A DNA stretch of 64,000 nt from Cytophagaceae bacterium (GTDB lineage: Bacteria; Bacteroidota; Bacteroidia; Flavobacteriales; Flavobacteriaceae): NCBI GenBank assembly GCA_002710685.1, contig PALD01000050.1, forward strand, positions 1-64,000, written 5' to 3'. This document shows, piece after piece, positions 9,851 through 17,955 of this stretch. The position numbers and the translations under genes are program-made. The notes under the pieces are model-generated. The model made no database searches. It saw only the letters and a program-made list of their open reading frames with translations, and had not been told where the DNA came from. Position 1 is the first letter of the stretch. Each line of letters opens with the position of its first letter.

Positions 9851-10642
9851 ATGAAACGTTATTTTACCATCCTCCTCGTCATCACAATATTTTGCTTCAC
9901 ACAGAGCTGCAACCTTCTTTCTGCAGCGGGGGTTACCAGCCAGGGACAACCCACCAAACAAGTGGAAGGGGACTTGACCTCTACCACAGCTAACAGTGCG
10001 GTCAACCTTGACCATGGTGCATGGACGACCCTCCTTAAAAAACACGTGAACAGCGCCGGACTGGTAGATTATAAAGGTTTTGCAAATGATGGTGCTGCCC
10101 TGGGAAAATATCTTGAGTACCTTTCTTCACAAGATCCAGATAATGACTGGAGCGTGCAGGAGCTACTTGCATACTACATCAATCTATACAATGCATATAC
10201 CGTGAAGCTCATACTGGACAATCCCAATGTCAAGAGCATACAGGATATAGATGGTGCGTGGACCAAGGCCATTGTTCCCGTAAAGGGTAGGAAACTCTCA
10301 CTGGGAGGTATAGAAAACGGGATCCTGAGGAAGATGGACGAGCCCAGGATACACTTTGCCATCAATTGCGCATCCATGTCCTGCCCCAAGCTGATGAACG
10401 AAGCCTATACTGCGGGGAAAATCAATGAGCAACTGGATGCCGCCGCAAACGAATTTATAAATTCAAACAAAAATGACATCAGCGCGGCCAGCCCTAAGGT
10501 TTCTTCTATTTTTGACTGGTATAAAAAAGACTTCATGACCCCCACAGTAGTGGATTATATCAATAAATACAGCAAGACAAAGATCAATGCGGGCACGACC
10601 TTGACCTACAATGACTATGACTGGAGCCTCAATAAACAATAA
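9851..10642 (+). CDS. DUF547 domain lipoprotein
   Basis: 263-aa probable lipoprotein: N-terminal hydrophobic segment and a cysteine at residue 20 (FTQSC). The body is a DUF547 domain, recognised from LLAYYINLYNAYTVKLIL, the IENGILR stretch, and HFAINCASMSCPKL, whose two cysteines are family hallmarks. The fold is related to cysteine-protease-like proteins but its activity is unknown. A glycosyltransferase of the TIGR04283 type follows 44 bp later on the same strand; this pairing suggests a shared pathway. The direct repeat at 9744-9762 lies upstream. Confidence 0.85.
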   Translation: MKRYFTILLVITIFCFTQSCNLLSAAGVTSQGQPTKQVEGDLTSTTANSAVNLDHGAWTTLLKKHVNSAGLVDYKGFANDGAALGKYLEYLSSQDPDNDWSVQELLAYYINLYNAYTVKLILDNPNVKSIQDIDGAWTKAIVPVKGRKLSLGGIENGILRKMDEPRIHFAINCASMSCPKLMNEAYTAGKINEQLDAAANEFINSNKNDISAASPKVSSIFDWYKKDFMTPTVVDYINKYSKTKINAGTTLTYNDYDWSLNKQ

Positions 10643-10686
10643 CCGTACATAAAACTAGTGTTGAGAATATTCCGTATGTTTAGCCG

Positions 10687-11448
10687 ATGATCAGCATAAT
10701 CATACCCGTTCTCAACGAGGCCAGAACCATACGGGAAACCCTGGCCCACACCATGCTCAATGTGGCTTACCCGCTGAGCTGTGAGTGTATCATCGTCGAT
10801 GGCGGCAGCAATGACAATACCTTTGAACTCGTCAATGAATTCAAGGCTGCTCATCCTGAACTCGTGATAAACCCGGTACGTTCAACATGTGGCCGGGCAA
10901 GGCAAATGAACGCCGGCGCGGACATCGCAAGGGGTGAAATCCTCTATTTTCTACACGCAGATTCTCAACCTCCATGGGGCTTTGATAGCTTGATAAGAAA
11001 AGAGGTTGAAAAAGGAAACCCCGCAGGATGTTTCAGGATGAAGTTTGATAGCAATCACTGGTGGCTTCGCCTGGCAGGCTGGCTCACTAAATTCTCTTGG
11101 CGTGCCTGTCGCGGTGGAGACCAGAGCCAGTTTATAACACGTGAACTTTTTGACGAGATAGGAGGTTTTGACGAGAGCTATGTAATCTATGAAGACAACA
11201 TCATGATAAACGAACTTTTTGAACGCAAGAAGTTTGTGGTCATTCAAGAATGGTTGACGACCTCCGCAAGGTTATATGAAGAAAAAGGCATCTGGTACCT
11301 GCAATATCATTTTTGGACCATTTATGTAAAAAAATGGATGGGAGCGAGCGCAGATGAACTTTATGATTACTACAACCGCAACATACGCCACAAGAAGAGC
11401 AAAAAACAAATCAAGGCCCAGCGCAGCAAGGCAATTGCCAGTAAATAA
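10687..11448 (+). CDS. Glycosyltransferase family 2 (TIGR04283 / rSAM-selenodomain-associated type)
   Basis: 253-aa cytosolic GT2 enzyme. SIIIPVLNEARTIRETL opens the nucleotide-sugar fold, VDGGSND and FLHADSQPP carry the acidic metal-binding residues, and GRARQMNAGADIARGEILYF, GGDQSQF and IYEDNIMINE are typical of the TIGR04283 subgroup. Some members of that subgroup are annotated in arsenosugar biosynthesis, but no arsenic methyltransferase or radical SAM gene is nearby, so the substrate is open. The C-terminus is lysine-rich. It follows the DUF547 gene and abuts the convergent YqaE gene with no spacer. Confidence 0.85.
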   Translation: MISIIIPVLNEARTIRETLAHTMLNVAYPLSCECIIVDGGSNDNTFELVNEFKAAHPELVINPVRSTCGRARQMNAGADIARGEILYFLHADSQPPWGFDSLIRKEVEKGNPAGCFRMKFDSNHWWLRLAGWLTKFSWRACRGGDQSQFITRELFDEIGGFDESYVIYEDNIMINELFERKKFVVIQEWLTTSARLYEEKGIWYLQYHFWTIYVKKWMGASADELYDYYNRNIRHKKSKKQIKAQRSKAIASK

Positions 11449-11631
11449 CTACGCCCTACTATTTACATAAAAAGCATGGATTACCCCGGGCAACCAGCCC
11501 AGCAGGGTAAGCAAGATATTGATCAAGAATGTGGTTCCTATACCATGTTTCATGGCAACGGCAAGGGGTGGTAAGATAATGGTAACAAGAATGAGTACAA
11601 TGGACATGGGTCGTGGTTTTTTGGTTTTCAC
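11449..11631 (-). CDS. YqaE/Pmp3 family small membrane protein
   Basis: 60-aa protein with two membrane helices. TIILPPLAVAMKHGIGTTFL and INILLTLLGWLPGVIHAFYV are the signature of the Pmp3/UPF0057 family, small plasma-membrane proteins linked to salt and membrane-potential stress in yeast and plants. The start could be the ATG at 11631 or the internal one at 11607; the former adds only a basic leader. Its stop lies directly beside the stop of the convergent glycosyltransferase gene. Confidence 0.88.
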   Translation of the reverse strand: MKTKKPRPMSIVLILVTIILPPLAVAMKHGIGTTFLINILLTLLGWLPGVIHAFYVNSRA

Positions 11632-11662
11632 CGAAAATTAGCAACCTCAACCCACAAAACCC

Positions 11663-11699
11663 TTAAACTCTTGTGAATTGGCAAGAGTTTAAATTTTTT
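11663..11699 (-). terminator. Hairpin terminator after the GT2 pair
   Basis: Perfect 11-bp stem TTAAACTCTTG (11663-11673) / CAAGAGTTTAA (11682-11692) with an 8-base loop. It lies next to the stop of the minus-strand glycosyltransferase ending at 11698. The better T-run (11694-11699) is on the plus strand, while on the minus strand the stem is followed by GGGTTTT; it may work in both directions. Confidence 0.7.
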
Positions 11700-13170
11700 A
11701 CAGCCTTGCGGCCAATGATTTAAAACCCACAAAACCAAAACCGGCAAAGAGCATCATATGAAAGATGAGCATGCCATACACCTGCTGTGAGATACCATAA
11801 TAAATCGCAAAACCAAAATACCCAAACAACACTAGCTCAAATACCATGTTCATGGGCAGTTTCCTGCTCAGGTACTGATTGCCCTTCCAGCCATTTTTTA
11901 AGTCGCTTATATTGAACTTGGGCGTACGTATAAAATCTGACCTTTTACCAAGATGCCCCTCAAGCACCGCCAGTGAATTATGCACACTAAAACCCATGGC
12001 CACGCTAAAAAACAAGAAGAACATACCTATGTACCTGAAAAAATTCTTGAATCCACCGCCATGAATCCTACGGTAGGCCACCCAGTAGCATATAAAAAAT
12101 ATGATAGTGCTTACGCCAAAAAAGGCAATGATATTGAGATACCAGCCATACCCCGGGTCATTTTGCTGGATATAGAGTACCGGCAGGCTCAACACGGCAA
12201 TAAGCAGGACAAGCAAGAACATACTGCTGTTCAATAAATGAAAAAAACCGTGGAACTTGGTGCCCAGGCTCACCGTAGCATCCCTGAACATCATACCATA
12301 GATTTTTTGAAAATTTTCTGCAGCACCCTTGTTCCACCGAAACTGTTGTGAACGTGCCGCACTGATTGCCACAGGTAGTTCAGCGGGCGTCTCCACACCT
12401 TCAAGATATTTAAACTTCCATTTTTTGAGTTGGGCACGGTAACTTAAATCCAGGTCTTCGGTCAACGTATCGCCACTCCAGTTGCCGGCATCAATAATGG
12501 CCTCCTTACGCCATATCCCGGCCGTACCGTTAAAATTGATAAAGTGGTTGCCATAATTGCGGCCCACCTGCTCCAGTACAAAATGAAAATCTAGTGCAAA
12601 TGCCTGGACCTTTGTCAACAGTGAAAAGTCACGGTTCAAATGGCCCCAGCGCGTCTGTACCACGCCTATTTTTTCATCCTTAAAATAAGGTACCGTTTTT
12701 TGCAGCCAGTCTGCCTGGGGCATAAAGTCTGAATCAAAAATGGCGATAAACTCACCTTTTGCAATTTTCAATCCCTCTTTTAGGGCTCCGGCCTTAAAAC
12801 CTGTTCTATCTGCGCGTGTGATGTGTTTTATGTCCAGCCCGGTTTTTTGTAGCTCCCCGACTTTTTTTCGGGTGGTTTCCAGGCTTTCATCAGTACTGTC
12901 GTCCAGCACCTGGATTTCAAGTTTATCGTGTGGGTAACTTAGTTTTGAGATATTTTCCAGCAACCGCTCCACCACGTACATCTCGTTATATAGTGGCAAT
13001 TGCACGGTGACCCTTGGGGTTTCATCCCTATTTGCCAGGTTCCATTTCGCGGAAGCGTCATGCTTGTTCTTTGCACGTAGATAGTTCACCAACAATTGTA
13101 ACTGGGCAATGCTGTACAAAAAAATGAGCAGCAATGCCAGGGTATAGATGATGATGATAAACGTGTTCAT
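11698..13170 (-). CDS. Membrane glycosyltransferase family 2 (cellulose-synthase-like)
   Basis: 490-aa processive-type GT2. One N-terminal membrane helix (about 3-23), a cytosolic GT-A domain (about 50-280) and about four C-terminal helices. Catalytic landmarks: VQLPLYNEMYVVERLLENIS, LDDSTDES, FDSDFMP (DxD), TEDLDLSYR, and QQFRW matching the QxxRW acceptor motif. This matches glucosyl/mannosyl transferases that make membrane glycolipids or polymers. The start overlaps the stop of the upstream GT2 gene (ATGA), so the two are coupled. A perfect hairpin follows the stop. Product unknown. Confidence 0.85.
   Translation of the reverse strand: MNTFIIIIYTLALLLIFLYSIAQLQLLVNYLRAKNKHDASAKWNLANRDETPRVTVQLPLYNEMYVVERLLENISKLSYPHDKLEIQVLDDSTDESLETTRKKVGELQKTGLDIKHITRADRTGFKAGALKEGLKIAKGEFIAIFDSDFMPQADWLQKTVPYFKDEKIGVVQTRWGHLNRDFSLLTKVQAFALDFHFVLEQVGRNYGNHFINFNGTAGIWRKEAIIDAGNWSGDTLTEDLDLSYRAQLKKWKFKYLEGVETPAELPVAISAARSQQFRWNKGAAENFQKIYGMMFRDATVSLGTKFHGFFHLLNSSMFLLVLLIAVLSLPVLYIQQNDPGYGWYLNIIAFFGVSTIIFFICYWVAYRRIHGGGFKNFFRYIGMFFLFFSVAMGFSVHNSLAVLEGHLGKRSDFIRTPKFNISDLKNGWKGNQYLSRKLPMNMVFELVLFGYFGFAIYYGISQQVYGMLIFHMMLFAGFGFVGFKSLAARL
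13045..13057. repeat. Dispersed palindrome, family A variant (TTTCGCGGAAGCG)
   Basis: Inside the cellulose-synthase-like glycosyltransferase gene, in the low-homology linker after the first membrane helix. Confidence 0.5.
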
Positions 13171-13892
13171 TTAAAGCTGTATTTAAAGATCCATCCCAGG
13201 ATCTTAATTCCTGCAAAGATAGTGCCTTTCACCGTGCCTGACACTTTTGAGACGCCTATACGGTTCCTGTACCTTACGGGGATTTCCATGTAGCGCAGGT
13301 CTTGTTTCAACGCCTTGAGCTGCATCTCTACCGTCCAGCCATAGGTCTTGTCCTGCATCTGCAATTGCAGGAGCTTGTTATATTTTATGGCCCTAAATGG
13401 ACCCAAATCTGTAAAGCGTGCATTGAAGAACAACCGCATCAGGGAGGTTGCCAGCCAGTTGCCAAAACGCTGGGGGAAAGTCATGCTACCGCTTTCGCGA
13501 AAGCGCCTCACACGCGCACCCACCACAAAGTCCACATTGTCATTTAAGATAGGTGCCACCAGTTCATTGATCTGCTCGGGAAAATCACTGTAATCCCCAT
13601 CAAGAAATACGATGATATCCGGCCCGGGGTTTTGTTGAGCTAAATATTCCATGCCTTTGAGACAGGCATAGCCATAACCGGGACGATTCTCGGTAAGTAC
13701 GGTAGCGCCGGCATTTGCGGCATTTGCCTCTGTCGCATCAGTGGAGTTGTTGCTCACCACGATAACCTCATCAACAAAGTCAGGAATATCGCCCACTACC
13801 AGTGCGATACTGCTTGCTTCATTAAAAGCTGGGATAATGACCTTGATGATGGCTTGTGATGTAGTAATCGACACTGCGGGGTTTATGGGCAA
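13167..13892 (-). CDS. Glycosyltransferase family 2 (dolichyl-phosphate-mannose-synthase-like)
   Basis: About 241 aa. KVIIPAFNEASSIALVVGDI, VVSNNSTDAT, GYGYACLKGM and FLDGDYSDFPEQI (DxD) define a DPM1-like GT2 that probably transfers a sugar to a polyprenyl phosphate. The C-terminus AGIKILGWIFKYSFK is weakly hydrophobic. No ATG exists at the 5' end: the longest start is TTG at 13892, but that TTG is itself the end of a perfect -7 box TACTTTTG, so the GTG at 13874 may be the real start. Coupled by a 4-bp overlap to the membrane GT2 downstream. Confidence 0.82.
   Translation of the reverse strand: MPINPAVSITTSQAIIKVIIPAFNEASSIALVVGDIPDFVDEVIVVSNNSTDATEANAANAGATVLTENRPGYGYACLKGMEYLAQQNPGPDIIVFLDGDYSDFPEQINELVAPILNDNVDFVVGARVRRFRESGSMTFPQRFGNWLATSLMRLFFNARFTDLGPFRAIKYNKLLQLQMQDKTYGWTVEMQLKALKQDLRYMEIPVRYRNRIGVSKVSGTVKGTIFAGIKILGWIFKYSFK
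13490..13505. repeat. Dispersed palindrome, family A, perfect (CGCTTTCGCGAAAGCG)
   Basis: 16-bp perfect palindrome inside the DPM1-like gene, where on the coding strand it reads Arg-Phe-Arg-Glu-Ser. Identical 16-mer at 18674-18689. Confidence 0.9.
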
Positions 13893-13949
13893 AAGTAAGC
13901 TTTCTACCCACTTAGACGTTGCAAAAACTTCCCCCTGACAATTAAAACG

Positions 13950-14168
13950 TTAGGCTCTGGGGATTTTTTGGCTTCTGCCAAAAATAAAATAAAGTAACGC
14001 GCCAAAAATATTAAAGAAAAGTACGACCAGCACCCATATGAGCTTGTTACTGCCCGTAAATTCGTTGCGTAAAATATCTATTAAGGCTATAATGGGCAGT
14101 AGTATCCCGAAGATTCCAAATATCAAAATCAACATAACCTGCCATGGCCCTACCATTCCCAAAAACAT
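13950..14168 (-). CDS. PLDc_N domain membrane protein
   Basis: 72-aa protein with two membrane helices. GIFGILLPIIALIDILRNEF and KLIWVLVVLFFNIFGALLYF, followed by FGRSQK, are the pattern of the phospholipase D N-terminal membrane domain family (PLDc_N), which often occurs alone as here. I chose the ATG at 14168: further upstream the frame reads through a repeat palindrome and an unrelated Cys-rich stretch. It ends 57 bp before the start of the DPM1-like gene. Function unknown. Confidence 0.78.
   Translation of the reverse strand: MFLGMVGPWQVMLILIFGIFGILLPIIALIDILRNEFTGSNKLIWVLVVLFFNIFGALLYFIFGRSQKIPRA
13965..13984. repeat. Dispersed palindrome, family B (TTTTTGGC / GCCAAAAA)
   Basis: Arms 13965-13972 and 13977-13984 with loop TTCT, in the last codons of the PLDc_N gene. 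Confidence 0.75.
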
Positions 14169-14206
14169 ATGTACTGATTTAAAATTACTGTTAAAACATT
14201 GATACC

Positions 14207-14220
14207 GCTTTCGCGAAAGC
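14207..14220. repeat. Dispersed palindrome, family A, perfect (GCTTTCGCGAAAGC)
   Basis: Intergenic, between the DoxX and PLDc_N genes. Same 14-mer core at 13490, 18674 and 29909. Confidence 0.9.
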
Positions 14221-14224
14221 AAAA

Positions 14225-14611
14225 CTATACAATAACGAGCACAATGCCCCCTGGCAGTGCAAAAACCACCAGACAGGCACACAGAAGTATAAGGTCATAG
14301 TGCCAGCCATATCCCTTCTCAGCATAAAAACCGGTCTTCCATACAACTATCTTCTTATAGATGGCGCCCAGCATGGTAAAGATGAGCACCATAGCCCCTA
14401 TCCTGGGGAAAATGCCCACTGCAACCATGACGGCTCCCAGGATTTCGGCAACGCCCAGTACGGCTGTGGCGGCAGGTGAAAGACCTATGCTTTTTGCACG
14501 CCCCTGCGGGTCTGAGGCGTGCGACCTGCCACTGCTGAAAAATACAATTGCCACAATGACCCTCAGTGCAAGGATGGCAACATCATAAAAGGATGAAAAG
14601 TCAAGGTTCAT
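14225..14611 (-). CDS. DoxX family membrane protein
   Basis: 128-aa protein with four membrane helices. LALRVIVAIVFFSSG, SPAATAVLGVAEILGAVMVA and IGAMVLIFTMLGAIYKK are the DoxX pattern. DoxX proteins occur with quinone and thiol oxidoreductases. It starts 2 bp after the polyferredoxin gene and is the third gene of an FAD oxidoreductase/polyferredoxin/DoxX operon, which supports a role in membrane electron transfer. No catalytic residues can be assigned. Confidence 0.85.
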   Translation of the reverse strand: MNLDFSSFYDVAILALRVIVAIVFFSSGRSHASDPQGRAKSIGLSPAATAVLGVAEILGAVMVAVGIFPRIGAMVLIFTMLGAIYKKIVVWKTGFYAEKGYGWHYDLILLCACLVVFALPGGIVLVIV

Positions 14612-14613
14612 GG

Positions 14614-16506
14614 TTATTTAGAATTTACATAGTTCATCAAGTCCACATCGTTGCCCAGGAGGACTTCTTTGCTATTGATACGGCCTTTACGGTTATCATT
14701 TTCCAGCTTTAGCACACCACGGGGGCAAACCGCAGAACAAATGCCACAGCCCACACAGGAGCTGCGCACGATGTTTTCTCCTTTTTGGGCATAGGCCCTA
14801 ACGTCAATACCCATCTCACAATAGGTAGAACAATTACCACAGGAAATGCACTGACCACCATTTGTTGTAATCCTAAATTTAGAGAACAAGCGTTGCTGAA
14901 AGCCCAGGATTGCTGCCATGGGGCAGCCAAAACGGCACCAGACACGGCTGCCAAATATGGGATAAAACCCCACGCCGATCACCCCGCTGAAAATGGAGCC
15001 TATCACAAACCCATAGGTTGACCTCAATTGATACGCATCAAAAAAGAAAAGCTTTAACCCAGAGAAGTAGGTGATGAGCAAAATACCCATCACTACAGAA
15101 AATGCTACAACAGCACCTGTCTTTGCATCTTTTGCCAAGCGTTTTCTACGATATACCATTACCCAGGTAAACACGGCGCTCAGCAAGAGGATAACGGCGA
15201 TGAGAAACGCTTCTTTAGTCAACCAGATGTTGTCAAACTCTTGATATTCCTGATTTGCGGCAATCTCCATATTATCACCGCCCTCTGCATTGATGAGGAT
15301 GCCGCCCTTGCCCTGCTCGATGTTTTTTAAGGCTTCTGTATTTTGACTTTCATCAACCACGATATAATCAATATTTGCGGTCTCGCTGTCTGGTAATGTG
15401 ATTTCTTCATTTGTTTTGTTTACAAAAACAACGGCTTTTGCACCGGCTTCGCCAGCAGCGGCCACACGGTCAATAATGGGCTTACCTCCCGTTTCACTCA
15501 TGATGACCACCTTGTCCTGAAGTTGTGAATATTGATTGATCGAGGAACTTTCGGCGCCAGCCAAAAAAGAATACACTACCGCAATGGTCATTACCGTGAC
15601 AAAGACCACAACGCTGTGTATTACCCAGCGCTCCACCTTCCAGGCAGACTCGCGCTTGTCAGAAAGTTGACGGTACGGGTCGCCGGCGGTTTCGGCAAGG
15701 CCACCGCAACCACAAACCCAGGAGCAATACCAGCGTTTCCCAAATTTATATGTTAAAATGGGCGTTATCACAAAAATGCTCAGCACCCCAAAAATCAACA
15801 TCGCCAGCCCCACGCCACCTGCGCTCAAAAACTCTGAAATCTTATAGCCAGCAAAGAGGTCATAATTTAATGGCCAGACATTTTTAAAATCATAATATGG
15901 TTGATTTAATCGCACGAGGATCTCGGGGATCAAAAAGGCAAAAGCCAACTGAAAAAACATAACGGAAACCGTCCTGACCTGTTCATAGCGATTGTGCCTA
16001 TACTTTAAGATGAACTTGTACCCAAATATGAGAATCGCCACCGTGTACAGCGTTCCATACACAAACCATTGACTTGCCGGGTTGCCACTTATCAACTTGC
16101 TCAACGGGTCAAAAAGGGCTATCAAACCGGTATTTGCACCTTCAGCATTTAACCCAAGATATTGTGGAAACCAGTATAGCACCACATAAAAAAGCGTCAG
16201 GACAATGCCCGTGACCCAGCCCAGGACCCCCCTGCTGGACATGGATTTAAAATAGACGCCGTCATTCTTGATCCCGGCATGTTTACCCAGGTACATACTG
16301 TTTGAAAACAAAATAGTCCCCACGGCAATCAACCCAATCGCCAGCGACAAGAACAACGCTTTGTTAGGAAAGTTCACATTGAGCAACGCCAGCGCTAAGA
16401 TGAACAAGCCCCCCACCCCTATGAACACCGCGATGCGCTGTTTTTTTGAGATTTCTTTGGGCGGTTCGCCCGCGAGTGACATGCTGGGATTTGAGTTATA
16501 TTTCAT
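14614..16506 (-). CDS. Membrane 4Fe-4S polyferredoxin (NosR/NapH-like) with PA-like loop
   Basis: 630-aa multi-pass membrane protein. A cysteine cluster at a membrane edge (CSWVCGCGG) and, late in the protein, CRFGCPMAA, CISCGNCSTYC and CVGCGICSAVCPRG: the last two are complete 4Fe-4S sites, as in NosR/NapH/CcoG-type electron carriers. Between membrane segments is a soluble stretch of about 115 residues (VVIMSETGGKPIIDRVAAAG, AGAKAVVFVNKTNE, GGILINAEGG) that I think resembles a protease-associated (PA) domain; this is inference. TAAATG joins it to the upstream FAD oxidoreductase gene. Electrons probably pass from the flavoprotein into this protein; the acceptor is unknown. Confidence 0.82.
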   Translation of the reverse strand: MKYNSNPSMSLAGEPPKEISKKQRIAVFIGVGGLFILALALLNVNFPNKALFLSLAIGLIAVGTILFSNSMYLGKHAGIKNDGVYFKSMSSRGVLGWVTGIVLTLFYVVLYWFPQYLGLNAEGANTGLIALFDPLSKLISGNPASQWFVYGTLYTVAILIFGYKFILKYRHNRYEQVRTVSVMFFQLAFAFLIPEILVRLNQPYYDFKNVWPLNYDLFAGYKISEFLSAGGVGLAMLIFGVLSIFVITPILTYKFGKRWYCSWVCGCGGLAETAGDPYRQLSDKRESAWKVERWVIHSVVVFVTVMTIAVVYSFLAGAESSSINQYSQLQDKVVIMSETGGKPIIDRVAAAGEAGAKAVVFVNKTNEEITLPDSETANIDYIVVDESQNTEALKNIEQGKGGILINAEGGDNMEIAANQEYQEFDNIWLTKEAFLIAVILLLSAVFTWVMVYRRKRLAKDAKTGAVVAFSVVMGILLITYFSGLKLFFFDAYQLRSTYGFVIGSIFSGVIGVGFYPIFGSRVWCRFGCPMAAILGFQQRLFSKFRITTNGGQCISCGNCSTYCEMGIDVRAYAQKGENIVRSSCVGCGICSAVCPRGVLKLENDNRKGRINSKEVLLGNDVDLMNYVNSK

Positions 16507-17808
16507 TTATGCGGTTTGTAATTTGTTTTTAAATGCTTTTAAAATCTGCGGTTCAAAGCGTGCAAAAAATTCTGGGTCAAAGTTGGCTTTCGCCAAATTT
16601 CCTACCACATGATCCACATGGACCTTTTCAGTCAACCAGTGGTCAATGACCTCATGCCGCATGCGTATCCCGAAGGTATTTATGCCCAAAAATTGATGGG
16701 AAACTGTATCATAGGCAATGGTCACACATTTTGTATCATCATCATGCTTCCAGTGAAATTGTGCTTCATTTTCTGGTTTGTGCTTTACGCTTGAAACCTG
16801 ACCGTAGGTTTGATACTCTATGTCAAAAAACTTGGCGCTATTGAACCAATGTCCAGGATTGTACTTAAAGGTTTTTCCACATATGGTTTGCGCCACGGTC
16901 TCGCCCATCATCCTGCCCACATACCACACGGCTTCTATTGATTTGCGGTGTGATGGCGCGTTGCGCAACTGTGCACAATCTCCTATAGCATACACATCAG
17001 GAACATTGGTTTGTAAATGTGCATCCACGAGGATTCCCTTGTCGCACTCAATCCCGGATTCTTCAAGAAAAGCAATGTTGGGCTTTACTCCCGTGGCAAC
17101 CCCCACAAGGTCGCAGGTGATTTCTTCACCGTTTTTTGTGAGGATGGCGCGTACGTTTCCATCGCCGTCGTTAATGATTGTATCAAGTTCTTCACTGTGG
17201 CGCAGGTCAATGCTGTGGGATTTTATGTGCCGCGAAATCATTGTAGCTTCGCCCATGGGCAAAACACTACTCCAGAATCCCTCTTCGCGAACCAACATTG
17301 TTACAGGGATTTCCCGGGTATGCAGCATTTCAGCCAGTTCAACTCCTATCAAGCCACCGCCAATGATGACAGCATGTTTGCAGGTTTTGTTACTGGGGGC
17401 ATTTTTTTCCAGCAGTTCCAGGTCTTGTTTTGTGACCAGTCCCTGCACGCCGTTCAAGTCCTGACCCGGCCAATTATATTTTGCCGTAAGGCTACCGGAA
17501 GCAATTATCAAGGTATCATAAGAGAATTTTTCGCCCTGAGCGAAAATCAACTGTTTCTGGCCTACATCTACTTTTTCAACCCAGCCCTTCTTGAGTTCGA
17601 GCCTGTTTTTTTGCCAAAACCAGTCTTCATACGGCTCGATATCCTGCCAGCGCATGTGGCCCATGTAGACATACATGAGCGCGGTGCGCGAGAAAAAATA
17701 ATCAGCTTCGGCAGAGATTATGGTGATGCGCTTGTCAGAATTTTTCCTGATGTGGCGCGCTGCCGTTATCCCGGCGATGCCATTGCCCAATATGACAACG
17801 TGCTCCAT
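16507..17808 (-). CDS. NAD(P)/FAD-dependent oxidoreductase
   Basis: 433-aa flavoprotein of the nitrite-reductase-large-subunit/ferredoxin-reductase-like group. HVVILGNGIAGITAARHIRK binds FAD, HAVIIGGGLIGVELAEML binds NAD(P)H, and VYAIGDCAQLRN is the C-terminal FAD motif. There is no redox-active CxxC disulfide, so it is not thioredoxin-reductase-like. It is the first gene of an operon with the polyferredoxin and DoxX genes and probably feeds electrons from NAD(P)H to the iron-sulfur protein. Cytosolic: no signal peptide. Confidence 0.88.
   Translation of the reverse strand: MEHVVILGNGIAGITAARHIRKNSDKRITIISAEADYFFSRTALMYVYMGHMRWQDIEPYEDWFWQKNRLELKKGWVEKVDVGQKQLIFAQGEKFSYDTLIIASGSLTAKYNWPGQDLNGVQGLVTKQDLELLEKNAPSNKTCKHAVIIGGGLIGVELAEMLHTREIPVTMLVREEGFWSSVLPMGEATMISRHIKSHSIDLRHSEELDTIINDGDGNVRAILTKNGEEITCDLVGVATGVKPNIAFLEESGIECDKGILVDAHLQTNVPDVYAIGDCAQLRNAPSHRKSIEAVWYVGRMMGETVAQTICGKTFKYNPGHWFNSAKFFDIEYQTYGQVSSVKHKPENEAQFHWKHDDDTKCVTIAYDTVSHQFLGINTFGIRMRHEVIDHWLTEKVHVDHVVGNLAKANFDPEFFARFEPQILKAFKNKLQTA
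16583..16596. repeat. Dispersed palindrome, family B (TTGGCTTTCGCCAA)
   Basis: Inside the FAD oxidoreductase gene, reading Leu-Ala-Lys-Ala-Asn on the coding strand. Arms TTGGC/GCCAA, loop TTTC. Confidence 0.7.
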
Positions 17809-17888
17809 AGTGGTGTTTTGTGAATGTGTTGCATTTAAAGATATGAACTTAATGTGCCCCCATACCGTATAATTAGCCTAAATTTTTC

Positions 17889-17896
17889 CAAAAATA
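17889..17896 (-). promoter_or_regulatory. Candidate -7 box (TATTTTTG) for the FAD oxidoreductase operon
   Basis: Exact TAnnTTTG on the minus strand, 80 bp before the ATG at 17808. A TTTG lies 14 bp upstream, shorter than the usual spacing of about 19, so support is modest. Confidence 0.3.
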
Positions 17897-17955
17897 GACG
17901 GGTACTGTATCAAATTTCTTTGTCAATCTTGCCACGAAATGACTAAATTGACCCT

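Noticed and set aside
11459-11650. A second small frame overlapping the YqaE gene
   Set aside because: The YqaE frame has a clear Pmp3 family match; the alternative has no membrane-protein pattern.
13490-13505. Family A palindromes as Rho-independent terminators
   Set aside because: Most copies are inside genes and none of the family A copies is followed by a T-run; true terminators in the window (5378, 26351, 31580, 43770, 52847) have different stems.
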